From contig PBNZ01000041.1 of NCBI GenBank assembly GCA_002723275.1, positions 105,429 through 169,428 of the forward strand: DNA of 64,000 nucleotides, given 5' to 3'. Positions 17,655 to 25,744 of the stretch are shown one piece after another. The stretch's first letter is position 1. Every line of letters starts with the position of its first letter. Made by a program: the position numbers and the translations under genes. Below the pieces are notes generated by a model that was not told the DNA's origin, made no database searches, and worked only from the letters and a program-made list of their open reading frames with translations. The stretch is from Planctomycetaceae bacterium (GTDB lineage Bacteria > Planctomycetota > Planctomycetia > Pirellulales > Pirellulaceae).

Positions 17655-18746
17655 ATGGCGTTTGGTTTTGGCATTATTGGTTGCGGCATGATCTCCAACT
17701 TTCATGCGAAGGCAATAAATGACATTCGGGGTGCGAAAGTCGCAGCTTGCTTTGATGCCTATGAGCCCGCTGCTCAACGATTTGCCGAGGCTCAAGGCTG
17801 CCGCAGCTATACCCGCCTGGGGGATATGCTCAAGGACGACGAGGTCGACATTGTGACGATTTGCACACCGTCTGGTGCTCACATGGAGCCTGCTATTGCG
17901 GCAGCCAAGGCGGGCAAACACATCATTGTCGAAAAGCCCTTGGAAATCACGCTGAAACGTTGTGACCGCATCATCCAAGAATGCAAGAAAAACAAAGTCG
18001 TCCTGTCGACGATCTTTCCATCGCGGTTCCATGAGTCCTCACAGCTGATCAAGAAAGCGATCGAAAAGAAACGCTTTGGACAAATTACCATGGGCGACGC
18101 CTACGTCAAATGGTTCCGCACTCAGGAATACTATGACAGTGGCGCCTGGCGTGGCACCTGGAAGCTTGACGGAGGTGGGGCGCTGATGAATCAGGCCATT
18201 CACAGCGTCGACTTGCTTGCTTGGCTCATGGGCCCGATCGAATCAATTACTGCTCATACGTCAACGCTTGCCCATAAGAGAATCGCCGTTGAGGACGTAG
18301 CCGTGGCCACCGTCAAATTCAAGAACGGAGCCTTGGGAGTCATCGAAGCATCGACCGCCGCTTATCCTGGATACCTGAAACGCATCGAGATTCACGGTTC
18401 CGATGGTACTGCCGTCCTGGAGGAAGAGGACATCAAGGCGTGGGACTTTGCCAAAACCACCAAGGCGGATCGTGCGATCTTGGAGCGTATGGCAGGAAAA
18501 ACCAAGACCGGCGGGGGAGCTTCTGATCCCACAGCGATCGGGCATCACGGCCACACGGCCCAATTCAAGGATGTATTGAAAGCGATCAAGACCGGAAAAC
18601 CAGCCCAAGTTGATGGGCCCGAGGGTCGTCGCTCGGTCGAGATCATCCTGGCGATCTACAAATCGGCTGAAACGGGAAAAACGGTCGATCTCCCGTTAAA
18701 AAGCGATCCGGTCCTGAAGGCTCGCAGCCGAGACAAAAAGGGCTAG
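17655..18746 (+). CDS. Gfo/Idh/MocA-family oxidoreductase (cytosolic)
   Basis: This 363-residue NAD(P)-dependent sugar oxidoreductase has an N-terminal Rossmann motif (FGIIGCGMISNFHA), the family EKP motif (HIIVEKPLEIT), and the GGGALMNQAIHSVDLL block, whose His is the usual catalytic or substrate-binding residue. There is no signal peptide or Tat motif, in contrast to the exported paralogue at 39492. The start is supported by AGAGAGGAATAAG before the ATG. Members oxidise or reduce sugars, inositols and amino sugars; the substrate cannot be read from the sequence. It stands alone, with 120-145 bp on either side. Confidence 0.9.
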   Translation: MAFGFGIIGCGMISNFHAKAINDIRGAKVAACFDAYEPAAQRFAEAQGCRSYTRLGDMLKDDEVDIVTICTPSGAHMEPAIAAAKAGKHIIVEKPLEITLKRCDRIIQECKKNKVVLSTIFPSRFHESSQLIKKAIEKKRFGQITMGDAYVKWFRTQEYYDSGAWRGTWKLDGGGALMNQAIHSVDLLAWLMGPIESITAHTSTLAHKRIAVEDVAVATVKFKNGALGVIEASTAAYPGYLKRIEIHGSDGTAVLEEEDIKAWDFAKTTKADRAILERMAGKTKTGGGASDPTAIGHHGHTAQFKDVLKAIKTGKPAQVDGPEGRRSVEIILAIYKSAETGKTVDLPLKSDPVLKARSRDKKG

Positions 18747-18891
18747 AGGACGTATTCATCTTCCCCAAGAACGGCGAAGCTGTCAGAATTCAACTAGAGT
18801 GAAGTGCGCATCGCCCCGCAGCGTATTGGCGCAGCGTATGGGTACGGAGTTGGAGAGAGTCGCGCGGCACGACTGACGGACGCTTAGCAAC

Positions 18892-19947
18892 ATGGACGCT
18901 GCCAGGAAACGCAAGAAGAAACGGCGCCCCCGCCCGGTCATATCCTGGCTGGGATACTTCGCTGTTCGTCTGCTGTTCTGCCTGGTCCAATCGATTTCGA
19001 TCGAGCGTTGTCTTCGCGTTGCGAGATGTCTGGCATTTATCTGTTACGATGCTTTGAAGATTCGCCGAGAAACGATCGACGGCAATGTTGCTGCGGCTTT
19101 TCCTGATCTTACTCCTTCCGCACGTCAACAGATGGCACGAGACATGTGGGAGCACATCATCATGATGGCTTGCGAGTTAGCCCACGTGCCTCGCAAGATC
19201 CACGACACGAACTGGCGGCATCATGTTCACATGTCTCCCCAAGACATGCGAGTTTTTGTCAGGCAGCTGCTCAGCCCTCGTCCGGTCGTTATTGTCTCAG
19301 GTCATTACGGCAATTTTGAAGTCGGCGGAATTATCGCCGGACTCCTCGGATTCCCGACCTTCACGGTTGCCCGCCCCCTCGACAATCCTTATGTCCACAA
19401 CTTTGTCACTCGCTTTCGCGAGGGAACCGGGCAATTCATGCTCCCCAAGCGTGGAAGCGCTCATTTAATCGACGGTATTCTCCAAGCCGGCGAAACGTTA
19501 GTATTACTAGGCGATCAATCGGCAGGCCCGAAAGGTTGCTGGGTGGACTTCTTCGGAAGACCCGCCTCCTGCCACAAGGCCGTCGCCCTCTTCTCCTTAG
19601 TGAATCGTGCTCCCATGCTTCTGGCCTACAGTAAACGCGGCCGGAAGCCACTGCATTTCGACCTCGGCATTACGGCAGAATTTGATCCGTTAAGTGATGA
19701 ATCTGGTGGAGTCAAAGAGTTGACCCAATGGTACAGCGATCAACTCGAATCAATGATTCGCACCGATCCGTCTCAATACTGGTGGTTGCATCGACGCTGG
19801 AAACAAAAACCGATGAAACGTCGCCGCCGTGACCATGCCACGAAACAGCCGGGATCGCATAGCGTGCCACATTCGACGACCGAACGTGCAACAGACTCAG
19901 CCACCGCGACTCACCACACACCTCCCCCCTTGCACGACTCGCCATAA
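18892..19947 (+). CDS. LpxL/HtrB-like lysophospholipid acyltransferase
   Basis: This 351-residue protein resembles lipid A late acyltransferases (LpxL/LpxM) and other LPLAT proteins. The catalytic H-x4-E motif is His138...Glu143 (HYGNFE). The segments LVLLGDQSAGPKG and WVDFFGRPA match the second and third family blocks. A basic N-terminus (RKRKKKRRPRP) precedes one hydrophobic helix, consistent with a membrane-anchored cytoplasmic-face enzyme. The last ~45 residues are a Thr/His/Pro-rich tail not typical of the family. A role in acylating lipid A or another lipid is likely, since planctomycetes have LPS-type outer membrane genes. The gene stands alone. Confidence 0.85.
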   Translation: MDAARKRKKKRRPRPVISWLGYFAVRLLFCLVQSISIERCLRVARCLAFICYDALKIRRETIDGNVAAAFPDLTPSARQQMARDMWEHIIMMACELAHVPRKIHDTNWRHHVHMSPQDMRVFVRQLLSPRPVVIVSGHYGNFEVGGIIAGLLGFPTFTVARPLDNPYVHNFVTRFREGTGQFMLPKRGSAHLIDGILQAGETLVLLGDQSAGPKGCWVDFFGRPASCHKAVALFSLVNRAPMLLAYSKRGRKPLHFDLGITAEFDPLSDESGGVKELTQWYSDQLESMIRTDPSQYWWLHRRWKQKPMKRRRRDHATKQPGSHSVPHSTTERATDSATATHHTPPPLHDSP

Positions 19948-20048
19948 GCCATGAATTATGCGAGACGGACTCGGCGGATGGCTCCTACTATGCTACGCTG
20001 CCGAGTAATGGATACGTCGATATCGACCGCCCCCAAGACATCGCCGCG

Positions 20049-20378
20049 ATGAGTGAATATATTTGCATTGCCAAAACGACCGATTGCCCCCCAGGTCAGG
20101 GCATCGAGGTTGTTGCAGCGGGTCGCATGATCGCTTTGTTTAATGTGGATGGTCAATTCTTCGCACTCGACGGCGTGTGCCCTCATCAAGGTGGTCCCTT
20201 GGGCCAAGGTGAGCTTTGTGGATCGATTGTTACCTGTCCGTGGCACGGCTGGCAATTCGACGTCGAGGATGGGAAGAACCAGATTACCTCCACCATTTGC
20301 CAACCCCGATTCGAATTGAAAATTGAGGAGGGCAAAGTCATGATCGCACAAAGCCATCTCACTGATTTTGCCGAATAA
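20049..20378 (+). CDS. Rieske [2Fe-2S] protein, NirD/ferredoxin type
   Basis: This is a 109-residue single-domain Rieske protein. The cluster ligands are Cys44 and His46 (CPHQGG) and Cys63 and His66 (CPWHGW). It has no signal peptide or membrane anchor, so it is a soluble cytosolic ferredoxin-like electron carrier of the NirD / dioxygenase-ferredoxin type. No nitrite reductase large subunit or oxygenase lies nearby, so the partner is unknown. The GNAT gene begins 60 bp downstream on the same strand. Confidence 0.88.
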   Translation: MSEYICIAKTTDCPPGQGIEVVAAGRMIALFNVDGQFFALDGVCPHQGGPLGQGELCGSIVTCPWHGWQFDVEDGKNQITSTICQPRFELKIEEGKVMIAQSHLTDFAE

Positions 20379-20438
20379 GGGCGGCTATGCCGCAGACCAT
20401 ATGAAATCTCATCCGCATCCTGAGAGGCGTCTCGAAAA

Positions 20439-21386
20439 GTGATTACCTATCGACCGTTTCTCAACTGTGATCCACCCGCGATTTGTGAGATCTGGGAACG
20501 ACAAACGAGAGACATTGGCATGATGCACCCAATGTCCGTCTTGCTGCTCGAGACGTTCGTTCTATCGAAACCCTATTTTGATCGGCTAGGCCTGATCATG
20601 GCCTTGGAAGACGGCAAGCCGATCGGTTTCGTCCATGCCGGATTTGGCCCCAATACACTCAGGACAGAAATCTCAAACGACATTGGAGTGATCTGCATGC
20701 TGGTCGTCGCGGATCATCCGCAACGTGAGCAAATCCATAGTGAATTGATTCAACACAGCGAAAGCTATCTACGTGGAAAAGGCGCGATCGAAATACACGC
20801 TTTCGGAGCGTACCCCAACAGTCCATTTTATTTGGGGCTTTACGACGGCAGCGCCAGTCCTGGAATTCTCTCGTTCGATCAAATCGGGGAAAAATCTTTT
20901 CGGCAGGCAGGTTATGAAGAGATTGAGCGGTATGGAATGTTCGAGCGATCGCTCGTTCGCTATCGGTTCCCCATTGATCGGTCACTCGTCCTGCTGAAAC
21001 GCCAATTTAGAGTTCGCCTGATCACCGAGTCACGGCAACTCAGCTGGTGGGATGCCTGTGCCTTCGGACCGACCGACCGCATACGGTTTGTGATGGAACC
21101 CAAACGAGGCGGTGATCCAGTTGGAGAAGTAAGTTTTTGGGACATGGGCCCACTTGCCTATCGAAGTGGCGGCACGACGATGGGCATGATCGACCTGATG
21201 GTCGAAGACGAGCATCAACAGCGGGGCTGTGGAACATATCTCGTGGCTGAAAGCCTCCAGCAATTAGCGAAGTCTGGCATCTTAATGATTCAGACACAGG
21301 CAGCGCAAAATAGTACGGCAGCTTGCAAGATTCTATCGAAGCTCGGTTTCGAGCAGCGGGATTACGGGACGCTGCTGGGAAAATAA
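20439..21386 (+). CDS. two-domain GNAT N-acetyltransferase
   Basis: This 315-residue protein contains two GNAT folds. The N-terminal half (residues ~1-165) keeps the fold but its acetyl-CoA loop is degenerate. The C-terminal half (~170-315) has the pattern IDLMVEDEHQQRGCGTYLVAESL, a good acetyl-CoA binding loop (Q/R-x-x-G-x-G/A). The start is GTG 20439 with GAGAGG upstream. The substrate is unknown. It faces the core-MetE gene with only 15 bp between the two stop codons. Confidence 0.8.
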   Translation: MITYRPFLNCDPPAICEIWERQTRDIGMMHPMSVLLLETFVLSKPYFDRLGLIMALEDGKPIGFVHAGFGPNTLRTEISNDIGVICMLVVADHPQREQIHSELIQHSESYLRGKGAIEIHAFGAYPNSPFYLGLYDGSASPGILSFDQIGEKSFRQAGYEEIERYGMFERSLVRYRFPIDRSLVLLKRQFRVRLITESRQLSWWDACAFGPTDRIRFVMEPKRGGDPVGEVSFWDMGPLAYRSGGTTMGMIDLMVEDEHQQRGCGTYLVAESLQQLAKSGILMIQTQAAQNSTAACKILSKLGFEQRDYGTLLGK

Positions 21387-21401
21387 CGCTTCTCGCCGAA
21401 G

Positions 21402-22403
21402 TCACCTCGAAGGCCTGCCCTGAAAGAGATCCCGCCCTTCCACCATCGCTCTCATTTTGGCATCCGAAACGCTTCGAGGTAACATCCAGAAACCGCAATC
21501 TGGGTGGATGTACTGGATTCGTTCTTCACCAACTCGGTCAGCCACGACTTCGATCCGTTCAGCAACGACCTCTTTCGATTCCACCACGTTATCCTTGATA
21601 TCAATAACGCCGATCCCCAGGCCAATCCGATCATTGATTTCCGGAAGAATCGCCAAGTCATCTGACGGCCTGCGAGCGAGCTCCAGGACCAGATGGTCCA
21701 CTTCTAACGAATTCAGAAACTCAACAATCTGCTGATAAGTTCCCTGTTGAATTCGTTGCCCGCCATAGTTTCCAAAGCACAAGTGAACCGCTTTGGTGCC
21801 TTGCACTCCCTCAAGCACGCGATTAATCGCTCGAGCAGCCAAAGCACCATCCTGAGGATTTCCGGTAACGTTCGCCTCATCAACCTGAATCACGTCCGCG
21901 TCGATTTCCTCGAGTTGTTCCTTCAACACATCGGCCAAGGCCATGACTAACGTATCCAAGTCTCGATAGAAGTCATCGAAGAGAGTTTTTGCCAGCATGT
22001 ATGGGCTCGTGACCGTAAATTTCTTGGGCAGCGTCGACAACTCTCGATAGAGTGCATAATCCGCCTGCAGATCCAATGCTCCAGATTCAATCTGATCGAT
22101 CACGATTGCGGGTGGCTTCGCCCGAAATCCCATACCGGCCTGTTGACGCCATTGTTTTAATTCAGCTCGAGTCAATTCATTTCGAATGCCGGACAGGGGT
22201 CGGAGAAAATAATCGATCATGCCATTCGTCTCAGCATGATTAACATCCCACCGATACAGCTCACCGTCGGCCACGAGATCAATGCCCGCTAGTTCCTGCG
22301 TCTTGATGACAGCCAGCATCGCGTCTCGCAGACTTTCTCGATTGCTGATGACTTTCAGCCACATCGGTACGGGATAGCTCCCAACTACGGTCGTTTGAAT
22401 CAT
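21402..22403 (-). CDS. core-MetE-type methyltransferase (cobalamin-independent methionine synthase C-terminal domain)
   Basis: This 333-residue protein corresponds to the catalytic C-terminal barrel of MetE without the N-terminal half. The zinc ligands are all visible: His207 and Cys209 (VHLCFGN), Glu241 (LELARR) and Cys303 (HPDCGF). The start MIQTTVVGSYPVP is typical. MetE transfers a methyl group to homocysteine. Short core-MetE proteins in other organisms use methylcobalamin or another protein-bound methyl donor rather than methyl-folate. In an organism that appears to make H4MPT the donor could be unusual, but this is inference. It is the third gene of a minus-strand run after ispG and the enolase-superfamily gene, 61 nt behind the latter. 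Confidence 0.82.
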   Translation of the reverse strand: MIQTTVVGSYPVPMWLKVISNRESLRDAMLAVIKTQELAGIDLVADGELYRWDVNHAETNGMIDYFLRPLSGIRNELTRAELKQWRQQAGMGFRAKPPAIVIDQIESGALDLQADYALYRELSTLPKKFTVTSPYMLAKTLFDDFYRDLDTLVMALADVLKEQLEEIDADVIQVDEANVTGNPQDGALAARAINRVLEGVQGTKAVHLCFGNYGGQRIQQGTYQQIVEFLNSLEVDHLVLELARRPSDDLAILPEINDRIGLGIGVIDIKDNVVESKEVVAERIEVVADRVGEERIQYIHPDCGFWMLPRSVSDAKMRAMVEGRDLFQGRPSR

Positions 22404-22464
22404 GACAATCCCTATCCTTCAAAACATTTCCGATCGGTCAAATCGAACTGACGGTATCTCAACC

Positions 22465-23913
22465 TCACAAACCAAGGGATGCAAAATCCCACTCTTGAGC
22501 GGATTGCATCGCATCGAAATCAGGTTCGGGCTGAAACCCAAACCCAATACATTGAAGCGTACCGATTTGAAACTTTCCATCCATCAGTCGCGGACGGACA
22601 AATTGCTCGTCCTGAAAGTAAAAATCACCATGGGATTTGAGAGCCAGACGCTGCTGCGTCTCCGGCAAATAAGAAATCCCAGGATGGTAATGGTGGCCGT
22701 TTCGTTCCACATGTGAAAGTCCCAGCGTGGCCGTTAGACAAAGATCGCTTTGGACAGGAATGATTCCGACACTGCAGAGATCTTCGCCGGTCATCACCAA
22801 CGTCTGCGACTCGGTTTGATGACGCTTCCAGTTAAGCCCGGCGTTAAAGAGACTCCTGATCGGCCCCTTACAGTTTTTGCTACTGATACCTCGATAACCT
22901 ACATCGAGTGCCCGCCGGTAGCTTCCCACATCCTCGTCGGATTCATCGATGATTACAGGCTTTGCGTGTGACAGCTTTCGAATTCCTTCGGTCTTCGACG
23001 GATCGAGCGCTATTTCTCTGGAAAAAGGCTGTTCAATCACGATTGTATTCTTCCAGAGCACCGCCAATCGGGGGTTCCTTTGCAACCGCTCAATCAACGC
23101 ATCAAATTCAGCTGGATCGGAAAACTGCTCGTTCCCATCCAAGGTGACGACGTAATCATCGCCTCGATGGCGTTTCATGATGGTGGCGACCGTTTCGAGC
23201 CGTTGCAGGTCGTGTTCCAGCTGGTTACTAATCTTGAGTTTCAGATAGCGAACCCCGAGTTCCGACACGTAACCTTCCAGCGACTGTGGAAAGTGATCAT
23301 CGAGACGGTCTTCGATCGGAATGTCATCATCGGTCAATGGGTCGGAAAGCCCAACCGTATGTCGAACGTACATCTCCGATCGGGGTTGCGCTGGAAGCCA
23401 ATCCGTAGGCCGGTGAGAACTTAATTCGGGATGGATCTTCCCAGCATCCAGCTGCAACAGATCGGCATGAATTAGCTGAGCAAAGGACAATTGGTGCAAT
23501 CTGGCAGTCGCATCAATCACCGCACGCTCCACGAGACTGACACCGAAGCCGGCCAGCAGGCCGGGCAAGTGTTGGGTGTCTGCCCACTCGTGTATTTCAC
23601 GCTGAGCGACCAACCATCCCTCGAAGAAAGGTCGCGGTCGAGCAAAGATTTGGGAGAAACAGTCTTGGGATGCGGCAATCGTCGCACACATTTCCTCTAA
23701 CTGTTGCTGAAATGACTTGCCGGGCGTTTTATCAAACCATCCGGGCGGAAGACAGTCGCCACTGAATCCACGACAGCTTCTTCCATCATGCTCTATAAGC
23801 ACCTCCAAGGTTGCCTGGGGACAACGGGTGAGGCAAGCCTTTCCATATCGGAAAGGGAGACGAGTGGTGGAATTCAACAGCCCCAACCGACTGCTAAGGA
23901 GGCGAATTTGCAT
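22465..23913 (-). CDS. enolase-superfamily (mandelate racemase/muconate-lactonizing type) enzyme
   Basis: This 482-residue protein carries the active-site pattern of the MR/MLE branch: K225-x-K227 (LKLKIS), metal ligands Asp259 (VTLDGNEQF), Glu294 (VIEQPF) and Asp323 (IIDESDED), and a possible second base Lys346 or Lys349 (GISSKNCKG). It is longer than usual (~360-400 residues), with an extended N-terminal capping domain and extra insertions. The reaction could be an epimerase, dehydratase or lactonizing step, and the substrate cannot be read. It starts 5 nt after the ispG stop, so they are likely co-transcribed, although no pathway link is obvious. Confidence 0.8.
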   Translation of the reverse strand: MQIRLLSSRLGLLNSTTRLPFRYGKACLTRCPQATLEVLIEHDGRSCRGFSGDCLPPGWFDKTPGKSFQQQLEEMCATIAASQDCFSQIFARPRPFFEGWLVAQREIHEWADTQHLPGLLAGFGVSLVERAVIDATARLHQLSFAQLIHADLLQLDAGKIHPELSSHRPTDWLPAQPRSEMYVRHTVGLSDPLTDDDIPIEDRLDDHFPQSLEGYVSELGVRYLKLKISNQLEHDLQRLETVATIMKRHRGDDYVVTLDGNEQFSDPAEFDALIERLQRNPRLAVLWKNTIVIEQPFSREIALDPSKTEGIRKLSHAKPVIIDESDEDVGSYRRALDVGYRGISSKNCKGPIRSLFNAGLNWKRHQTESQTLVMTGEDLCSVGIIPVQSDLCLTATLGLSHVERNGHHYHPGISYLPETQQRLALKSHGDFYFQDEQFVRPRLMDGKFQIGTLQCIGFGFQPEPDFDAMQSAQEWDFASLGL

Positions 23914-23918
23914 GAGCC

Positions 23919-25058
23919 TTACGCCGTTCGGGTCTCGATCAGCTGGTCTAGTTCGGACCTGAGTCGTGCGAGGATTTCATCGTAAGGATAGGCACCTAAT
24001 GACTCGGGACCGCGTTTCAAGTTGACGAGTTTGGGTCCGCACCATAGCCCCAGATCGGCATCATCTGTCTCACCGGGGCCATTTACACGGCAGCCCATAA
24101 CGGCAATCGTAATGGCGTGATCATTGGCGTACTGAGCCATTTCTTTCACCTGAGCTGCCAATTCAATGAATGCCTCATTTTCAACACGCGAGCAACTTGG
24201 GCAAGCAATAATGTTCAAGGTGTCGCCACCGAAATCAACAACCGACCGAACGCGTCCCGCAGCGATATCGGCCAGGATCCCGCGACCTGCCGCAATCTCC
24301 TCTGGCTTTCGGTCGTTGGGAACCGTCAGGGAAACCCGAATCGTGTCGCCGATCCCTCGACTAACCAATTGCTCAAAAGCGATACGAGTCTTAATCACAC
24401 CATCAGGCGGCAATCCGGCTTCCGTAACACCGAGGTGGATAGGCACATCATCCCTTTGCGAAGCAAATCGCTGATTGACCTCAACCACTTTCGCCGGATC
24501 CGAATCTTTAAGTGACACACAGTATCTCAGGAATCCGATTGAATCGAGCAAATCACAATGCTCTAACGCGCTTTCTAGCATAGGTGAAATCGAATCGTCT
24601 TCTGAATATCGCTCTCGCTTGGCTGGGTCGACGCTGCCACAATTGACACCAACTCGCATGGCACAATCATGCTGACCCGCAATGTCCGCGAGAAAGCGAA
24701 CTTTGTCCTGCCAAGGGAGTTTTCGCTGACTGTGGTAAAGATGCCCAGGGTTGTAACGAATCTTGTCAACGTGTGGAGCCACCAGTTCAGCTAAGCGATA
24801 ATTCTCCTGTAAGTCCACCGACAAATTGGCTTCTGTCTGGCGACGAATTTCTGCAAGGGCCTCCGCATCTACACCACTGTCCACCGCAATCCGGATAACG
24901 TCCGCGCCAGCCTCCCATAGTGCTGTTACCTGAGCGACCGTGGCATCCACATTTCGTGTATGAGTCGCTGTCATGCTTTGCACTGCAATCGGATTCGAAT
25001 CACCGATCGTCACCGAGCCAACCTGAACAGCACGGGTAGCGTTACGTTTAATGGTCAC
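23919..25058 (-). CDS. ispG: 4-hydroxy-3-methylbut-2-en-1-yl diphosphate synthase
   Basis: IspG (GcpE) reductively opens methylerythritol cyclodiphosphate to HMBDP in the MEP isoprenoid pathway, using a [4Fe-4S] cluster. Counting from the chosen start, the cluster ligands are Cys286 and Cys289 (CPSCSR), Cys323 ([10 protein letters not shown]) and Glu330. The product is a 379-residue short bacterial-type IspG without the extra TIM-like insert. The start is taken as GTG 25058 because GGAAGGAG lies 5 nt upstream. An in-frame TTG at 25079 would place that Shine-Dalgarno sequence inside the gene. It heads a run with the enolase-superfamily and core-MetE genes. Confidence 0.95.
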   Translation of the reverse strand: MTIKRNATRAVQVGSVTIGDSNPIAVQSMTATHTRNVDATVAQVTALWEAGADVIRIAVDSGVDAEALAEIRRQTEANLSVDLQENYRLAELVAPHVDKIRYNPGHLYHSQRKLPWQDKVRFLADIAGQHDCAMRVGVNCGSVDPAKRERYSEDDSISPMLESALEHCDLLDSIGFLRYCVSLKDSDPAKVVEVNQRFASQRDDVPIHLGVTEAGLPPDGVIKTRIAFEQLVSRGIGDTIRVSLTVPNDRKPEEIAAGRGILADIAAGRVRSVVDFGGDTLNIIACPSCSRVENEAFIELAAQVKEMAQYANDHAITIAVMGCRVNGPGETDDADLGLWCGPKLVNLKRGPESLGAYPYDEILARLRSELDQLIETRTA

Positions 25059-25344
25059 AAATGCTCCTTCCAGCAGCAAGAGCCGTCCATTATCTCTAAC
25101 CGTAAAGCAACTGGCAATGTCACTGCCAACTTGACGCCGAAGTTTCCGAGTCGTTACATCATCAGACCGTCCATGAATCGGAATATTTACAAAGGACGCA
25201 AGGAATGCAGAAACCGTTGACTTTGATGCTGCTCCAGCTAAACTACGTCGGTATTGCCTGATTTTCCTACGCTGATTGACCGCTTTTGATGGAGAATTGC
25301 CAGTGTTCCGAACCGAATTGCAGAACGATACGATCGGAAAGAAG

Positions 25345-25413
25345 AGGAGCTGGGATCCTCCAGGCCGATGGAGCTATCATCGGTCGCATCAGGAGGCGCG
25401 CAGCTCCTTTTTT
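25345..25413 (+). ncRNA. candidate structured RNA / nested hairpin ending in a T-run
   Basis: The outer stem pairs AGGAGCTG (25345-25352) with CAGCTCCT (25401-25408), which runs directly into six T (25408-25413). A second stem pairs CCTCC (25357-25361) with GGAGG (25392-25396), and an inner stem pairs CCGATG (25365-25370) with CATCGG (25378-25383). The three stems nest without conflict. The T-run suggests termination on the plus strand, either of a small RNA or of a leader of the CotH gene 330 bp downstream. It does not match any riboswitch consensus known to me. Confidence 0.45.
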
Positions 25414-25456
25414 CGTTATTTCAATAGTGCATCGAAAAAACTTCGCCATCGACTGC

Positions 25457-25478
25457 GGGACGCGAATAAACGCGTCCC
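25457..25478. repeat. short perfect hairpin (8-bp arms)
   Basis: GGGACGCG at 25457-25464 and CGCGTCCC at 25471-25478 form an 8-bp perfect inverted repeat around AATAAA. No T-run follows. It lies 44 bp downstream of the nested hairpin element in the same gene-free region. It may be a regulatory palindrome or RNA hairpin. Confidence 0.45.
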
Positions 25479-25744
25479 GTTCTCAATGCGATGGTAGCCG
25501 CTGAAGTTCGAAACTCCTACCACCTTGTCCTTAGTCACTTCGTTCAATCGCAGGCGATGTGCAGCGGCAGAGAGTTAGCGAGTTGAAACAGCGAATTCGC
25601 TGGTGTTCTTTGTTTCGTCTGGGTAACATCTGGCAGGGGCCGAACTTTCGTCTTGTGTCTCAAATCCATCGGATTGCGCATCGGTGCCCCATTCCTATCT
25701 GGGCGACATTACTTCTGAGCGACAAAATCATCCTGAGGTGATCT

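Larger units (their letters stand above)
25059..25744. other. gene-free 686-bp region between ispG and the first giant CotH gene
   Basis: The region separates divergent genes and must hold the promoters of both. Short open frames (for example 25276-25497 and 25559-25741) have no start context or recognisable protein pattern. The recognisable structure is a nested hairpin element at 25345-25413 and a short hairpin at 25457-25478, both listed separately. Nothing else could be identified. A GAGGTGAT ribosome binding site lies just before the ATG at 25745. Confidence 0.5.

Noticed and set aside
20379..20438. Terminator between the Rieske and GNAT genes (GCGGC-TAT-GCCGC)
   Set aside because: The stem is only 5 bp with no T-run, too weak to report as a terminator.
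25276..25741. Short plus-strand open frames in the gene-free region before the first CotH gene
   Set aside because: No ribosome binding site, no family-like sequence, and they overlap clear inverted repeats.
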